The notes: generated by a model not told the origin, from the sequence alone. A stretch of 64,000 bases of DNA from Hydrangea macrophylla (GCA_033977485.1 CM066984.1:45453100-45517099); one strand, 5' to 3'. Counted from the stretch's first letter, positions 36,186 through 48,999 are shown. Program-made: numbers and translations.

Positions 36186-36890
36186 GATCACTAACACGAA
36201 TGATACTGCTACTAAGGATTATTAATACAGGGTTGCCATTGAGGACTAACATCAATAATGCTACCATGCAAGGTTGCCATTGAGGACTAACACCCATGGT
36301 GCTGCCATTGAGGACTAACGCAAGGTTTCCATTGAGGACTAACACCCATAATGCTGCCATTAAGGACTAACGCAAGGTTGCCATTGAGGACTAACACCCA
36401 TAATGCTGCCATTGAGGACTAACGCAAGGTTGCCATTGAGGACTAACACCCATGGTTCTGCCATTGAGGACTAATGCAAGGTTGCCATTGAGGACTAACA
36501 CCCATAATGCTGCCATTGAGGACTAACGCAAGGTTGCCATTGAGGACTAACACCCATGGTGCTGCCATTGAGGACTAATGCAAGGTTGCCATTGAGGACT
36601 AACACCCATAATGCTGCCATTGAGGACTAACGCAAGGTTGCCATTGAGGACTAACACCCATGTTGCTGCCATTGAGGACTAATGCAAGGTTTCCATTGAG
36701 GACTAACACCCATGGTGCTGCCATTGAGGACTAACGCAAGGTTGCCATTGAGGACTAACACCCATAATGCTGCCATTGAGGACTAACGCAAGGTTGCCAT
36801 TGAGGACTAACACCCATAATGCTGCCATTGAGGACTAATGCAAGGTTGCCATTGAGGACTAACACCCATGGTGCTTCCATTGAGGACTAA
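36186..36890. repeat. 52-bp tandem array, each unit a pair of ~26-bp halves
   Basis: Each unit has two 'gccattgaggactaa' cores, one followed by 'cgcaaggtt' and the other by 'cacccataatgct' or 'cacccatggtgct'. About 13 units (about 26 cores). Confidence 0.93.
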
Positions 36891-36949
36891 AGCTTAGAAA
36901 AGAACTAAACAACATGGTAAGATATTGCTCAATAGCCACTCAGAGGCTT

Positions 36950-37090
36950 ACAAGCAAGAATGATGGTCAACAGCCTTTCAAGGACTTATGTTGCGAAAGC
37001 GACAATCAACAGCCCTTCTGGGGACTTATGTTGCAAAAGCAGAGATCAATGGCCTCGTAAGAACTTATGTTGCAAAAGCAGAGATCAAAC
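36950..37090. repeat. Three ~54-bp tandem units
   Basis: 'aacttatgttgcaaaagc' and 'gagatcaa' recur three times. Confidence 0.8.
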
Positions 37091-37239
37091 GAGAGTCATT
37101 CGGACTCAAACAAATTCGATTTCGTCAAATTCGAATTCATTTTGACTCAAATCAAGTTCGAATTCCACTTATTAGGAGTCAATCAGACTTCATTCGATTT
37201 CATTTTCTAAAATCAGGATTCAAAGAATTTGAACGGAGT

Positions 37240-39467
37240 TGATATAAGAATGATTTTTTTGCATTCGTAGACCTTTGAAAAAAACACATCGATTCTGTCA
37301 AAAGAGGGAAGTCACCTTTGCCCCTAGTCTTGGACTCTTCTTTATTGCCACTTTATGCTGTGATAGTGTTCGAAACCTCTGCTCGTACCGCTCTTTGGGA
37401 TGCTCACGAAGACTTTTCAAATCTTTATTCATCATCTTAAACCCACACATTTGAGACCATTTATTGACTCATCAAAAGAGGACAGACCTGACAAAGCTAT
37501 TTACTCAAAATGACTGACTCAAACTTTTCATTCATTATGAATCAATGTGCTTTCGTTGTGAGTAACTGTATCATCTCACCTTTAATTTATTCATCATCTT
37601 ACAAATGGTAGTACTTTGTTGATAAATCTAAACTTTGAAAACTTCCCCTTTTGAATTAGCGAATTCTTTGCCCATCCAGAATGTGCTTCAAATTAGTGCT
37701 TTAGCTTATAGAATGAAAGGCACTCTATTTCAATCCTTTCAAAATGAACTTGATTACTTGAGAACTTGCTTCTGACATAGAGGGATTTTGGCAAACGAAG
37801 TTTGCCCCTAGTTTGAAAGAAACTTAGGGGTTTACTTCTATGATAAAAGGGATTTTCAGCAAAGGAAGTTTGCCCCTGGTTTGGCGATATATATGTGGCT
37901 TCAGGCAGACGTAAGTTTGCCCCTAGTCTGAAAGAATGAAACCAAAGGCCCCAAAGGGTGCTGCTTGCAGTTTAGGGATGGCTATGGACCGAGAACCTTG
38001 GGATGTTCGCCTACTTATCCCCGAGCGGGAATCAGGTCCAAAGTAGTTCGGCCAAGGCCTGAAAGAAGGATAGCATGAGATGATGGGGTGATGACCGAAC
38101 CGAGCAGGTTGCCTACGTATCCGTTCAGGAATCAGGTCAAAGCATAGTTCATCAACTCTGGAGGTCTTGAATGAATTAGGCTTCAAGAATTGGTGGGCTT
38201 TTCGAGCCATGTTTCCATTTGGGTCTAGGGAGTGCATGTCACTTGTGGTAGCCCTTATATAGCATGATGAACTATTTCTTCCTTTATTATTATTATTTTT
38301 TTCTTATTACTTTTCTTTTACTTGACGGTTGATTCTTTAACCTTTTCACTAGCCAGTTAATCTTTACAACTCTCATCATGTTTTATTCATACTCTATCAT
38401 AATATCAGTTCTTCAAATCTTTATTTTTCAAAGATATCTCTGCATTATTTTAGGCTCACTTAGGATTTGAGCCTCTCACGAAAATTTTGAAGCTGCTAAG
38501 TCTCTCTTTTTATTTTCAACTTCTTTTATTTGTTTAGAACAACACAAAGCCTTGAGATAGTTCATGTGCCAATGATCTACTTTGAAGTGCTCAAGAATTC
38601 TCAATCTCATCTATTTTCTGCCTTTTCTTTTCTCTTTCCTTTCTTTTCTCTACCTTACTATCTCTTATTCTTTCCATGATTTTGACTGGCTAGGATTAGG
38701 ATTTTTGAGATCAACACGTATCTTATTTTTGCTCTAAATTTTGCCTAGGGGCCCTTCCGGGTTTTCATCCTAGCGAGCTCATTCTTCTTTTTTCTTTTTT
38801 TTTTTCTTTTTTTTGTGGAATAAGAAGTTCATTAAAATGTCTGGCTACCATCAAGGACCCAGTTTATGGCTTTAGACTGGTTGGGCTCATCTTTTAGGCT
38901 TGGTATTTAAGAGAAGGGGATGGTGAGCAAGCTTCAAGTTCCAAGTTCATCTTTTCAAGATTGAGCAAGAGCATCTTTAAATTCTTAAAGTAAAGCTAAT
39001 CAATTCTCTACTTCTCTATGGTTTTGGCATAAAATTTTCTTTGATCACTTGGGGATCCTTTTCAATGCAAAGATTTATTAACAAAGTATTTTCCACTATC
39101 GTTTGAAAAAGTGACTTTTTCCCTTTGGCTTAATGATCCATACATTCACGACTTAGCACACTGAATCAAGAAAAATGAGATTTTTTTTTTCAACTAGTAG
39201 GGAAAGAGGATTACATCACTCGACTCGATAAACTCGACAAAACTTGCAAACAAACTTGATAGCAGACTGACCAGAAGACTCGACTGGACTTGTCATTTGA
39301 CTCCAACCTAACATAACTCGACTTCAGACTGGACTCGACTTGGTTTCAACTGGAGTGTCACAGACGATTTTCAATTGACTAGATTTCCAAGAGCATCCAC
39401 ATTTGCTTTAGCAGTAGCAGTTCCAAACACTATCACTTCACTGTTATCATTTGAACCTCCGGGTTCA
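37240..39467. other. Non-coding spacer of element D downstream of gag
   Basis: No pol frame on the minus strand. It is collinear with E 26700-28900 (reverse orientation). It contains poly-T tracts near 38780-38820 and a short 'gactcgac' cluster at 39210-39350. Confidence 0.7.
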
Positions 39468-40715
39468 TCATTCCCCGACAGCATGTGTCATAATCCCTTT
39501 CTCAATCAACCTTCGAATTTCATGCTTCAACCGCATACAATAGTCAGTAACATGACCCAACATCTGGTGATAAGCACAATACTGATCAATGTCATATCCT
39601 TTTGGGATGGGATCAGGCACGGGTTGTGGATCCAACTTTTTCAAGTATCCTTTCTTTACTGCCTATTCTAATGCCACACTCAACGGTATCCCGAACTCGG
39701 CCGTCTCTCCATGTCGACCCTGATTAGACCTTGACCGATTACCTTTTTGATAATGGCCCTTCTGTTGAGGTGGTAGTGCCAAAGTGTTAACATTGGATCC
39801 TGATTCCACATATTTGTTTGCCTGATTCTCTCTTTTGATTATCCCTTCACGGATTGCGTTTTCAATTCTTGTCCCTACATCAAAAACCTCAGCAAAAATG
39901 TTGATTGATTGGAACCTCATCTTCTCTTGGTAAACCGACTGTAAATTTTTCATTAGCATTCTGATCTGCTCTTTCTCAGATGGCCTTTGAACCATTTTGG
40001 CTGCTTTACCCCTCCATCGACTTAAAAACTCAGCAAAAGATTCCTCATATCCCTGCCTGGTGGTCTCCAAATCTCGGACTGTCACATCTATCTCTTGGTT
40101 GTATTCATATTGGGCCACGAACAACTTCACTACTTCTTCCCAGATCCTAGTTCTACTTGGCTCAATCGTGAGGTACCATGCCAGGGCAGCTCCAGTCAAA
40201 GTTTGTTGAAACAAACTGGCCATCATCGTAGTGCTCAAACCACTTGGTTGGAAAGCCCCAATACACATTCTTATGTGGCTGCGAGGATTGCCGGTCCCAT
40301 CAAATTTATCAAAAACCGGCATCTTGAACCCGGCAGGCAGCGTCTCACGTACTCCGTCATATAACCCTTCCAGCTCCATCAGATAGGTATCAACTCCTTG
40401 GGCCTTGCGCATTACCCTTTCTAATTTCTCTATTTTCTCGGTCAGTTGCTTCTCTTCCTCAATTTTCTCTCTGTCTCTGTTGGCCCGCAGTGCATCAGTC
40501 CATTGTGCCTCCTGATCATCAAACCAATCCCCTTCTCCTCCTCCCAAAGGTGGATCCATAACAGGCGGATTTATATGCGGTGGTTGGCGATTCAGCTCTT
40601 CTATCATTCCCATCATGCGGTTCATGTTCTCGGCCTGTTTCCTCATCTGTTCCGCCTGCTGTTCTACTAGTACCCTCAACCCGGCCATTTCTTCGTTGTT
40701 TCTCTCTTCGGCCAT
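39468..40715 (-). pseudogene. Tat-type gag of element D, one internal TAG
   Basis: ATG at 40715, 416 codons to TGA at 39468-39470, with one in-frame TAG at 39663-39665 after codon 350. An N-terminal coiled coil (QAEQMRKQAENMNRMMGMIE) and an acidic linker are followed by the retrotransposon gag core (about residues 130-290: PVFDKFDGTGNPRSHI, AWYLTIEPSRTRIW, SFAEFLSRWRGKA). After the TAG comes a knuckle-like C-x2-H-x4-H-x4-C (CAYHQMLGHVTDYC), the variant seen in Tat gags. It would form virus-like particles. No protease or pol follows. The TAG fits CAG to TAG. Confidence 0.9.
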
Positions 40716-41921
40716 GTCAGCGTATCCTCTCCTTACTAGCCTTGCCGTAGGATCCCTAAACCACGCTTGATTTGCTATTTTTGCTCCTACGGCAAATTTT
40801 GAAAATTTTTCTTTAAAAAAAAAATTTTATTTTCATTTTATCAAACAAAGGTATTTGAAAACAACTTCCCTTTTATATGTCATGTGGATGCATGTGTGCG
40901 TGTGTGCCTATTCTATATGCCAAAGAAAAAGAAAATCCTAGTCCTAACACATAAGCACATAAGCACATAAAACCCTTACCCATGTCAAGTACGATGATTT
41001 CTCCATTCATTGTGACCCTCTTTACCCTTCGATGTCTGGAAATTTTAGGGTTTTCGAAATTCATTTGAAAAGCATTTCTGATGAAATCTTTAGAAAACAA
41101 TTTTCAAGAATTTTGGATCACGCTTTTCAAAAAGTGATTGGGTTGAAACTCCTGTTTTGAAAAGTGTCTTAGCTGATGAATAACCTTGGTTTGGCTCTGA
41201 AGTTTTAATCAAAAAATGAACTGCCAATTTTTTTTGAAAAAGCGATTGAAAACTTTGGAATAAAGATGGCAAAAATCTGTTTGCTTTTAAAGATGGATTT
41301 AAAATTCTTTGGGCAGAAGGATCACATGATCGGATTATCACCGTACTTTTCATGAATTTGGATACATACAAGGTCAATGATGCTTAGCTAAACATGATAT
41401 AAGAAGTATAATCTTATAATCAGGGTTCGGCATGTTCCCCAAATGTCTTGGAACATGAGGAGAAATTGCAAAAAGGTGATTAAAAGATTATACGTCTTTC
41501 ATCAAGCAAGTATCGTCATCATCTCAAGTAATCCCTTCTGGGCATACAAAACTTCCTAGCACATAATCCTAATCACGAATTGATTTCCTAATATTGAAAG
41601 GTTCTATAGAAACTATTATGCAAAGGCTGGGTTTTGGTCGAATAAGGGACCCTTGACACACATCCGATAGGACGCTTAATATACCAAATCATGGTACGAG
41701 ATCAAGGGTGATCACACAGTCCCATGATGACTTGACCGACCGGGTTGCCCCGAGCCTCCAAGGTCATAGTTCTGTGCAATCGACTGGCTGGACATGCAAG
41801 TGAAATGCAACAGGCACACAAAGATTAATTAGTTCAATTAAAAGGATATTTTTCAAGTCTAATCCTCAAGTGAACCCAAAATCAGAATTCTGGTCTGCGA
41901 AACCAGAGATTTTGGGTTCGA
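40716..41921 (-). other. 5' leader of element D
   Basis: Non-coding, homologous to E 25094-26350. No other signal seen. Confidence 0.65.
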
Positions 41922-41939
41922 TCCCCAGCAGAGTCGCCA
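41922..41939 (-). other. Primer binding site of element D (Arg-tRNA type)
   Basis: Reverse complement reads TGGCGACTCTGCTGGGGA, three bases from the LTR end. Confidence 0.87.
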
Positions 41940-41942
41940 GAT

Positions 41943-44891
41943 TGTGGATATCGCAGGTTGACTTAACCACAGCTTTTCTTATTTAAAATCTTTTTCAAAT
42001 TTCAAATTCAAAACAAAAGAGTCGCCACTTAATTTTTAAAGGAAAAATTAAGAAACCATTTCAAAAGGAAACTGATCTTTTGCGAAACCAAAGATTAACT
42101 GGGTCCGGGGATTATGGAATGAGAGGGGAAGGAGCCCGACGGACTAAAACACCCCCTCTCATCCTATCTCGCGATAGGCCTCTACTCAACATCCATTTAA
42201 TCGAATTAATTATCTAAGCATGCCCTCAATTAATACATATATAGGTATACATAACACAAGCATGTTGGAAATGGTGTAAAATTGCTAACGGTAAAATATC
42301 ATTCATAAGTCACATAATTCAACTAGCAAGCATCATGATATGCAATAAGAAACAAAAGAACTTACCCGGGATCCAGCAGCGAATATTAAGCGTGCAATGC
42401 ATGCGATTTAAATAAAACCTAGGAAAAGAGTCTCTAATCCATATATACATATAAGGCAAATCTTAACTCTAAGGTGTCGCGCATAAGGTCAAAAATCAAA
42501 TAAAAATCAAGGAATTTAATAAACTAGAGAGGGATTGAGAAATCGTACCTTAATAGCACTACAAAACAAAGGGTTAGTTCACATGATATGCAAAATATGA
42601 TGTTAGAAATAACAATCCTAAATTTCTAGCTTAAATCTATCTAATGTAATTAAATCCAAATCAAATAAATCCTAATTACAAGTGCCAAACCATATGGATG
42701 AATATGTACATGGACAAGGATAGACTATGAAATACTCTTAAACTTTGAATTCAAGCTCAACTAATCATTATTAAAACATTGTTTAAGCCTTAGGTCATAG
42801 AAAAGTCATGTGGACCATTATTTACAAAGTTGGTCAAATGTGTCATAAAACTCTGAAAATTGCAGAGAGCAGATCAGAACTTTAAGGAAATAAAAAGCAC
42901 GTCTCTCATGGTTTGATGTCGATGAATTTTGGACACAAGATGCCTCTGTGAGTCTAGTTTCCAAATCAAAAAGAAAATCAAAGTTTCAACGGTCGGATCT
43001 CCGGGAAAAGGACAAAAACCAGACATCACTCAGAGATGTAAAACTCTCTGTCTAGAGATATTGTTTGATTTTTTAAAAATAGCAAAAAAAATCAGAAATA
43101 CTTTGTTCTTTTTAGGGTGACTTCCTAACACATTAAACTTCATAGAAAAAATTATTTGGAGTCACAAACACTTTATTAGAACTCTGATTTAATTGTTTCA
43201 AAAGAGTGTCACTGTTCTGAAACTATTCTGAAACTCTGGACAGATTGTATTTGTGTCACAAAACTCATGATCAAACCATTCTAAACATGAAACCACCTTA
43301 AAACAAACATTACAGTGGTAGAATATCGTGTTATTGACACTTTCCCGTTGGTTTCACTTGATTTCAACGGTTAGATTTTGAACTAAAAATCTTTGATCAA
43401 AAACAGTTTGTGAACTCACTGTTTTCATTTGTCAAGTTCAACTTTTATTTGGTAACTCCAACTATTAAACCATGAAGTTGGGTTTAAACCAAACAACTTC
43501 TCCTACCATTTGATGGCCATTAGAGACTACAAACCTTTATTCTTCATAGATTTCAAATGAAATATGGATAGACTTCATTAAATCTATAAGATAAGGAATC
43601 CAAACCATGGAGATGGACTTGGACTCAAAACCACTTCCTCCTACCATTTGATGGCCATTGGAGATGAAGACATGACTAAAACTCATGAGTTTTCAAGGAA
43701 TATAAGGAGACTCCATGAAAACTCAAGCTTAGAGGACCCAAGTCATGAGTATGGACTTGGATCCATCTATTTGTTTATAGAATAAAATGATGATCAAACT
43801 TTGACTTCCATATGAAGCATAAGCTTACATGGGATTCAAAAGATCACATTCAAGAGATTTCAAGAGAGATATTGAGGATCTCCAATAGTCTCAAAGAGGG
43901 AAGTATGAACAATAAAAGAAATGAAGCAAAGAAAACAAAATTGTTTGAGGATCCAAAGGAAAGAATGCAAATAAAACAACTTATGGTTAGAGGATCACCT
44001 CCAACTATCCTCAAAGTTTTTCTTCTTTGAAGATCTTCCAAGCTCTTCTTCCTAGTTTTTTTCTAAACTCTCTCTTTTCTCTCTAAAAATGTTGGTGTAA
44101 TGGTAGTGTATTTTTTGTATGTGTTATTCTCCCCTTTTCAAATTCCCCCCAATATTTTTCTCTTGGTTGGTCCCCCTTTTCTCCATGAAGATACCTCTTC
44201 TTATATAGACAAAAACTACCAAGTATTTTCAGTGAATTCGGAGTAAAAGACATGTGTAAGCATCTCATTTGGTGGTACAATGTGTACTTTCTGAAATTAG
44301 GCAGACTGCTGCCCAGCGCGGCAGTCCAGAAACTGTCGCGGCAGTCCGTGACTGCCGCTGCGGCAGTTCATGAATGCCATCGCGGCACTCCATGACTGCC
44401 GCACGGCATTCATCAAATGCTGCGGCAATTAATGGATTGCCGCGTTTTTGTCAGTCTTACTTTATCAGTTTTTTGTTCTTATTTGCATACGCATACGTAT
44501 TGCACTGCAAAATACAGACTTTAAAAGTGAACGGCAGTCAGAAATTTATGGCGGCACTTGGTGAATGCCGGGCCGGCACTCTCTGACTGCCGCGCGGCAC
44601 TCAGTCAGTGTCGTGGCAGTCTGCCGTGTGCCGTTTTAAGCTGAGATTCCTCTTTTTAGGTCTTTCCCCTTTCTGAAACGAATTATTTTTGAAGATCCTT
44701 TCCAAAAATCATGTCTTATACCTGAATTCTCCTAAATACCTGGTATTTTTCCTCTTTCTGTGAAATTTTATCGCGTTTTGGAGATTTTCTGAAGAGCTTG
44801 GAATACTTCAATTTTTCGATCCTTGTCATCATCGGATACGGAGGTGACACTCTCCTAAATTCGACGGTTGGTCAAAATTGGGGTGTCTATA
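41943..44891 (-). repeat. 5' LTR of element D
   Basis: Pair of 31460-34408, same length. The terminal tgtctaca is changed to tgtctata on the plus strand. Palindrome cluster at about 44309-44635. Confidence 0.95.
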
Positions 44892-46315
44892 CCGGGTGAC
44901 CTCAATCGTGACATGCTCGCCATAAGAAACGGTCTGGATACTCCAATCCCAAGGCAGAAAAGATGAGGCCCGAGTCACAGCAGGAACATGCTGCAAATAG
45001 GAGAAATGTAATCAATAACAAAATATTTGGAAACTCAAATATAGAAGAAAAAGTGCAGAAGCTAAGAGGACTCACCTGAGTCGCTTCCATCAAGGGGAAG
45101 TTTCTCATCAGCTTCGCAGCATGGAAAGCTGCGTATCCATTAAGAGGCTCTAAGAGCATCTGAATCGAGACTCCCTCAAAAGTGGTCGTGAGCTGGGAGC
45201 CCTGGAGTGTATCCATAGCCCTCATAGAAGTAGGAGGGGGATGTGGCACGAAATAATCAGGCGCCATCAACGACTCCCTAGTCACTCTCTCGCCTAGGTA
45301 CCACTCCCTAGCCTCAGGGTCGTCCAGAGACATCATGTGAAGATACTCGTGGGACCAAATCTGCAAAACAAGAAAAAGAGGAGTGTAAGGATCATATTCT
45401 TTTGAAAATTATTAGAAAAGGAAATAAAATAAAAGAAAAGATAAGTGTTGCGTACCTCCGATGCCCTACAAAAACCGCCAGTGGAGGCCGAGTGATCTCG
45501 GGATATCTCTCCCATATGTCTATATAAGATGGCCAATCCAGCACCGGCCCAATCATACTAGTAGATCTGGTCCATACGCTCCAAGGACCCCATCAGCGTC
45601 ACGGAGATCCAATCTCCCTAGGTGCTCAATATGGAGCACGTACATCAAAAAGCCCCAAGCCATCTGCTCGTCGGTAAAGCCCGGCTGGCCTCTGAAGGTG
45701 TCAAGGAACCACTTAGCCATGACCAAGGGCTCCTCCGGGACCGCTCCAAGTAGTTCCTACACCCTATCCCACTCAGTGACTACATCCAAATATCGTAGGA
45801 GCTCTCCTCCGAATGGGATCCCGGTGATCATACTAAAGTCTAAGGGAGTCATCATCATCTCCCCGAAGTTGAAGTGAAAGGTGTTGGTGGTATCCCACCA
45901 CCTCTCCGCTAGCGCGTGGATCTATCGCATGTCATTGGAGCTCTTCGTCAAGAGTTTGACGAAGTCCCCAAAACCTGCAGCCCTGACGAAAGCATGTACA
46001 GTCTCACTAAGCTCCCCGTACCACTCATATCCGTGGGCGAGACTATTGTGCATCATGGCAGGATAGGACCATTCATCTGTATGATTACTTGTGCTTGCGT
46101 ATGCCTGACTCCCGCCCGAACTACATCTTGGTCTGATTCCTGAAGGGATACGTAGGCAGCTCATCATGGAGCACAACTAATTAGAATTTCGTTGCGCGAT
46201 GGCTTTCTTTTTGCAACGCGTTTTGTTTTTACCTGAACCCAACCATTTTTTCAAAGGCTTGTCTTCACACAGGCTTCGACGTTCACTACTGGTTTGCGTT
46301 GCTCCACAGGCTCCT

Positions 46316-46331
46316 TTGAAGAGGGGCAAAC
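46316..46331 (+). other. Polypurine tract of element E
   Basis: ttgaagaggggcaaac directly before the 3' LTR. Confidence 0.8.
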
Positions 46332-48999
46332 TGTAGACACCCCAATTTTGACCAAACGTCGAGTTAAGGGGAGTGATACCTCCAAGACCCGATGATGACA
46401 ACGTCCGGCCAATCTAGGACTTCCAAAGATGATTCAAGCTCTTCAAAGGACTATCCAACTTTAAATGGAAAGCAAAAAGAGAAAAATGGAAAATAGAGCC
46501 CAAAACGGCACTTGACCTCTTTTACGGCAGTCACGGGTTGACGCTGCGGCACTCCCTAACTGCCGTAGCAGCAGTCAGTGAGCACTGGAATGGTAGTCAC
46601 CAATTGCCGCATTTTTACATCAAGTGCCGTAAAAAATGGATTCCAAGAAAACGGCAGTCCCTAGAGTTGTCTGCGGCATTCAATGAATGCCGTTCCGGCA
46701 GTTAGTGAATGCCGCGCTGGCATTTAGTGAACGTCGCAGCGGCATTTACTGAGTGCCGCTTCCATCTCCATTGAGTACCATGTTTTTGTAACAGCCAGTT
46801 GTTATATAGCACATTTTGTACTATCAAAAGGACGCCTGAATTAGGGTTTTTTGCTCTAAATGACTGAAACACCCCTCCAAATTTGTCTATAAATAGAGGA
46901 TGAATATCCTCTTGGAAGGGGTTAGTTGTTTTGAGGTTGGAATTTTCTTTAAATCTAGAGGCTGTATTAGTTCTCCAAGTTTTAAAACTTTCAAAATTTC
47001 TTCTCTAAACACAATTAGAAGTTAGTTTTAGAAGAATTGAAGTGAGTGGAAAGCTTGATTAGTATTTGGAAGTTCTTCAAAATCACAAAATTGAGGATAT
47101 TTTGGAGGTAAAACTTTGAATTAATAAGTTCTTTTCTAACTACAAATATACTTAGAGTCTTTGAATTTCCTTTCTTCTTTCCCTTTTAATCATTGTGATT
47201 CATAAGACCTTCAATGTCTTACTTGAATCCTTAGACTTGAAATCCTTTAGTTCCCTTGTAAGCTCATGATTTACAAGGAAGTTGAAGTTGATATTAGTAC
47301 ACTTGATTAATAAATCTAAACTCATCTCTATGGTTTAGGATTGTTATGTTTAGGTCTCATGAAATTTCTCCATATTTCCTTGAGACCTTCAAGATATGAA
47401 TGTAGTTAGTCTCCCATGACCATCAAATGGTAGGAGAGGTGGTGTGGTTCAAGCCAAGTTCCATGGCTTAAATTAATTAACAAAGTTGTATTTGAATAAA
47501 TGATGCAGTGAGTTCACAATCTGTTTTTGATCATAGATTTTAAGTTGAACATCGAACCATTGGAACTGAATGAAACCAACGGGAAAGTGTTTATAACTCA
47601 AAGTTCTACCACTGTAATTTTTGTTTTAAGGTAGTTTCATGTTTGGAGTGGTTTGGTCAAGGGTTTTGTGGAACAACTATAATCTGTCCAGAGTTTCAGA
47701 GTAGTAACACTCTTTTAAAATAAGCAAATCAGAACCTTAATCAAGCACTCTTGACCCAAAATAAATTTTTCGAAGTAGTTTAATGTGTTATGAAGCTACC
47801 CTAAAAAGATCAAAGCATTTTCGATTTTTTTTTACTATTTTTAGAAAATCATACAAAAACTCTGGACAGAGAGTTGTAAGTCCTTGAGTGATGTCTAGTG
47901 TTTGTCTAATTCCCAGAGATCTAACCGTTGAAACCTTGATTTTCATTTTGGATTAGAAACTAGACACACAGAGGCATCTGGTGTCCGAATATCATCAAGA
48001 CCAAACCACGGGAAGTATGTTTTTTATTTCTTTGAAGTTCTGATCTGCTCTCAACAATTTTCAGAATTCTGTCACTACTTTGATATATCTTGCAAACAAT
48101 AGTCTATATGATCTCCATGACCTAGGACTTAAACCATGTGTTAATAATGATTAGTTAAGCTTAAATACAGAGGCTAAATGATCCAAACCAAGGAATAATA
48201 CAATAGCTTATTCTTGTTCATGTAATCATGCACATTCATCCATATAGATCGATATTAGAATTCATAATTGCATCATTTCCTCTACTTGATAAAATTAAGC
48301 TAGACATTTAGAAATAATTATCCGATATTCTACATTCTTCCTAAAGTATGTGGACTAACCCTTGTTTTGCAGCGCACTTGAGGTACAACTTCTTAACCCT
48401 TTCTCTAGTTTACTTAATTCCTTGATTTTTTTTATCGATTTTATGACCTCATGCGCGACACATTAGAATTAGGATCTTGCCCTATGTGAATACATGTGAT
48501 TAGAGACCTTTTCTTAGGTTTTACTTTCTATTCGTATGCATTGCACGTTTAATATTCGTGGCATGGATCTCAGGTAAGTTCCATAGTTCCCTATTTACAT
48601 ATCATGTCGCTTGCTACTTAAATTATGTGGTTTTTGAATGATATTTTATCACTTGCAATCTTACACCCTTTAGACATGCTTTTGTAATGTATATTTATAC
48701 GTATATATTAGTTGAGGACATGCCTAGATTATTATTTCGATTAAAAGGATGTTAAGTAGAGGCCTACCGCGAGATAGGATGAGAGGGGGTGTTTTAGTCC
48801 GACGGGCTCCTTCCCCTCTCATTCCATAATCCCCGGACCTAGAAAATCTCTGGTTTCTTAAAAGATCAGTTTGCTTTTAAATGGTTTCTTAATTTTTCTT
48901 TTAAAAATTAAGTGACGACTCATTGTTTTATGTTTTGAAATTTGAAAATATTTTTAAATAAAAAAGGCTATGGGTAAAAGAAAAATTGCGATATCCACA
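46332..48999 (+). repeat. 3' LTR of element E
   Basis: Pair of 22408-25072. Palindrome cluster at 46504-46770 and TATA box at 46887-46896. Confidence 0.93.

Larger units (their letters stand above)
31460..44891 (-). mobile_element. Element D: Tat-type retrotransposon with gag but no pol
   Basis: Both LTRs are 2949 bp and differ only by scattered bases. A perfect 5-bp duplication ccggg flanks it (31455-31459 and 44892-44896). Minus orientation is set by the primer site at 41922-41939 and a purine tract after 34408. Internally gag lies at 40715-39468; the remaining 5 kb is non-coding with four tandem arrays and no protease, RT or integrase. Plant elements of this plan have been described as terminal-repeat elements with gag only. 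It would need enzymes from another element. It is the youngest of the nested Tat copies by LTR similarity. Confidence 0.93.
30880..46110 (-). pseudogene. Antisense PMD-like gene of element E with introns, split by element D
   Basis: Minus strand, opposite to E. Exon 1 about 46110-45456, exon 2 45360-45076, exon 3 44990-44897 continuing at 31459, exon 4 31299-31255, exon 5 31170-30880. Borders are GGAG|GTACGC, TTTTGCAG|ATTTGG, CTCAG|GTGAGT, TTTGCAG|CATG, GCTTAG|GCTGAC, CAGG|GTAAGT and TTCTCAG|GATGA. Introns are 84-95 bp where both ends are seen; the exon 3 donor was not found. Exon 1 reads HALAERWWDTTNTFHFNFGE and later DWAGAGLAILYRHMGE, resembling the plant mobile domain (PMD, PF10536) of transposase-derived proteins. 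Exon 5 has a short coiled coil (VRELEQRL) and a Gly/Arg-rich tail. Exon 1 has three TAG stops and a frameshift. PMD-type extra ORFs in Tat elements are known; function is unclear. Confidence 0.72.
22408..48999 (+). mobile_element. Element E: Tat-type non-autonomous LTR retrotransposon carrying an antisense gene
   Basis: LTRs of 2665 and 2668 bp start TGTAGACACCCCAATTTTG and end GCGATATCCACA, the signature of plant Tat-type elements. An Arg-type primer site follows the 5' LTR and a purine tract (gaagaggggcaaac) precedes the 3' LTR. Flanks are ataac (22403-22407) and aaaac (49000-49004), one mismatch. The uninterrupted B LTR (14097-14105) shows the empty site. Removing element D leaves about 7.8 kb internal. 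I find no gag, protease, RT or integrase, so it depends on other elements. It carries an intron-containing minus-strand gene between its tandem array and 3' LTR. Confidence 0.9.

Noticed and set aside
34853..36890. CRISPR-like regular repeats
   Set aside because: Units are contiguous tandem repeats without unique spacers, in a plant retrotransposon interior.
39997..40364. Plus-strand ORFs opposite D gag
   Set aside because: Shadows of the minus-strand gag frame.
31460..44891. Reading D as the internal coding part of E
   Set aside because: D has its own LTR pair, opposite orientation, own primer site and a perfect CCGGG duplication.
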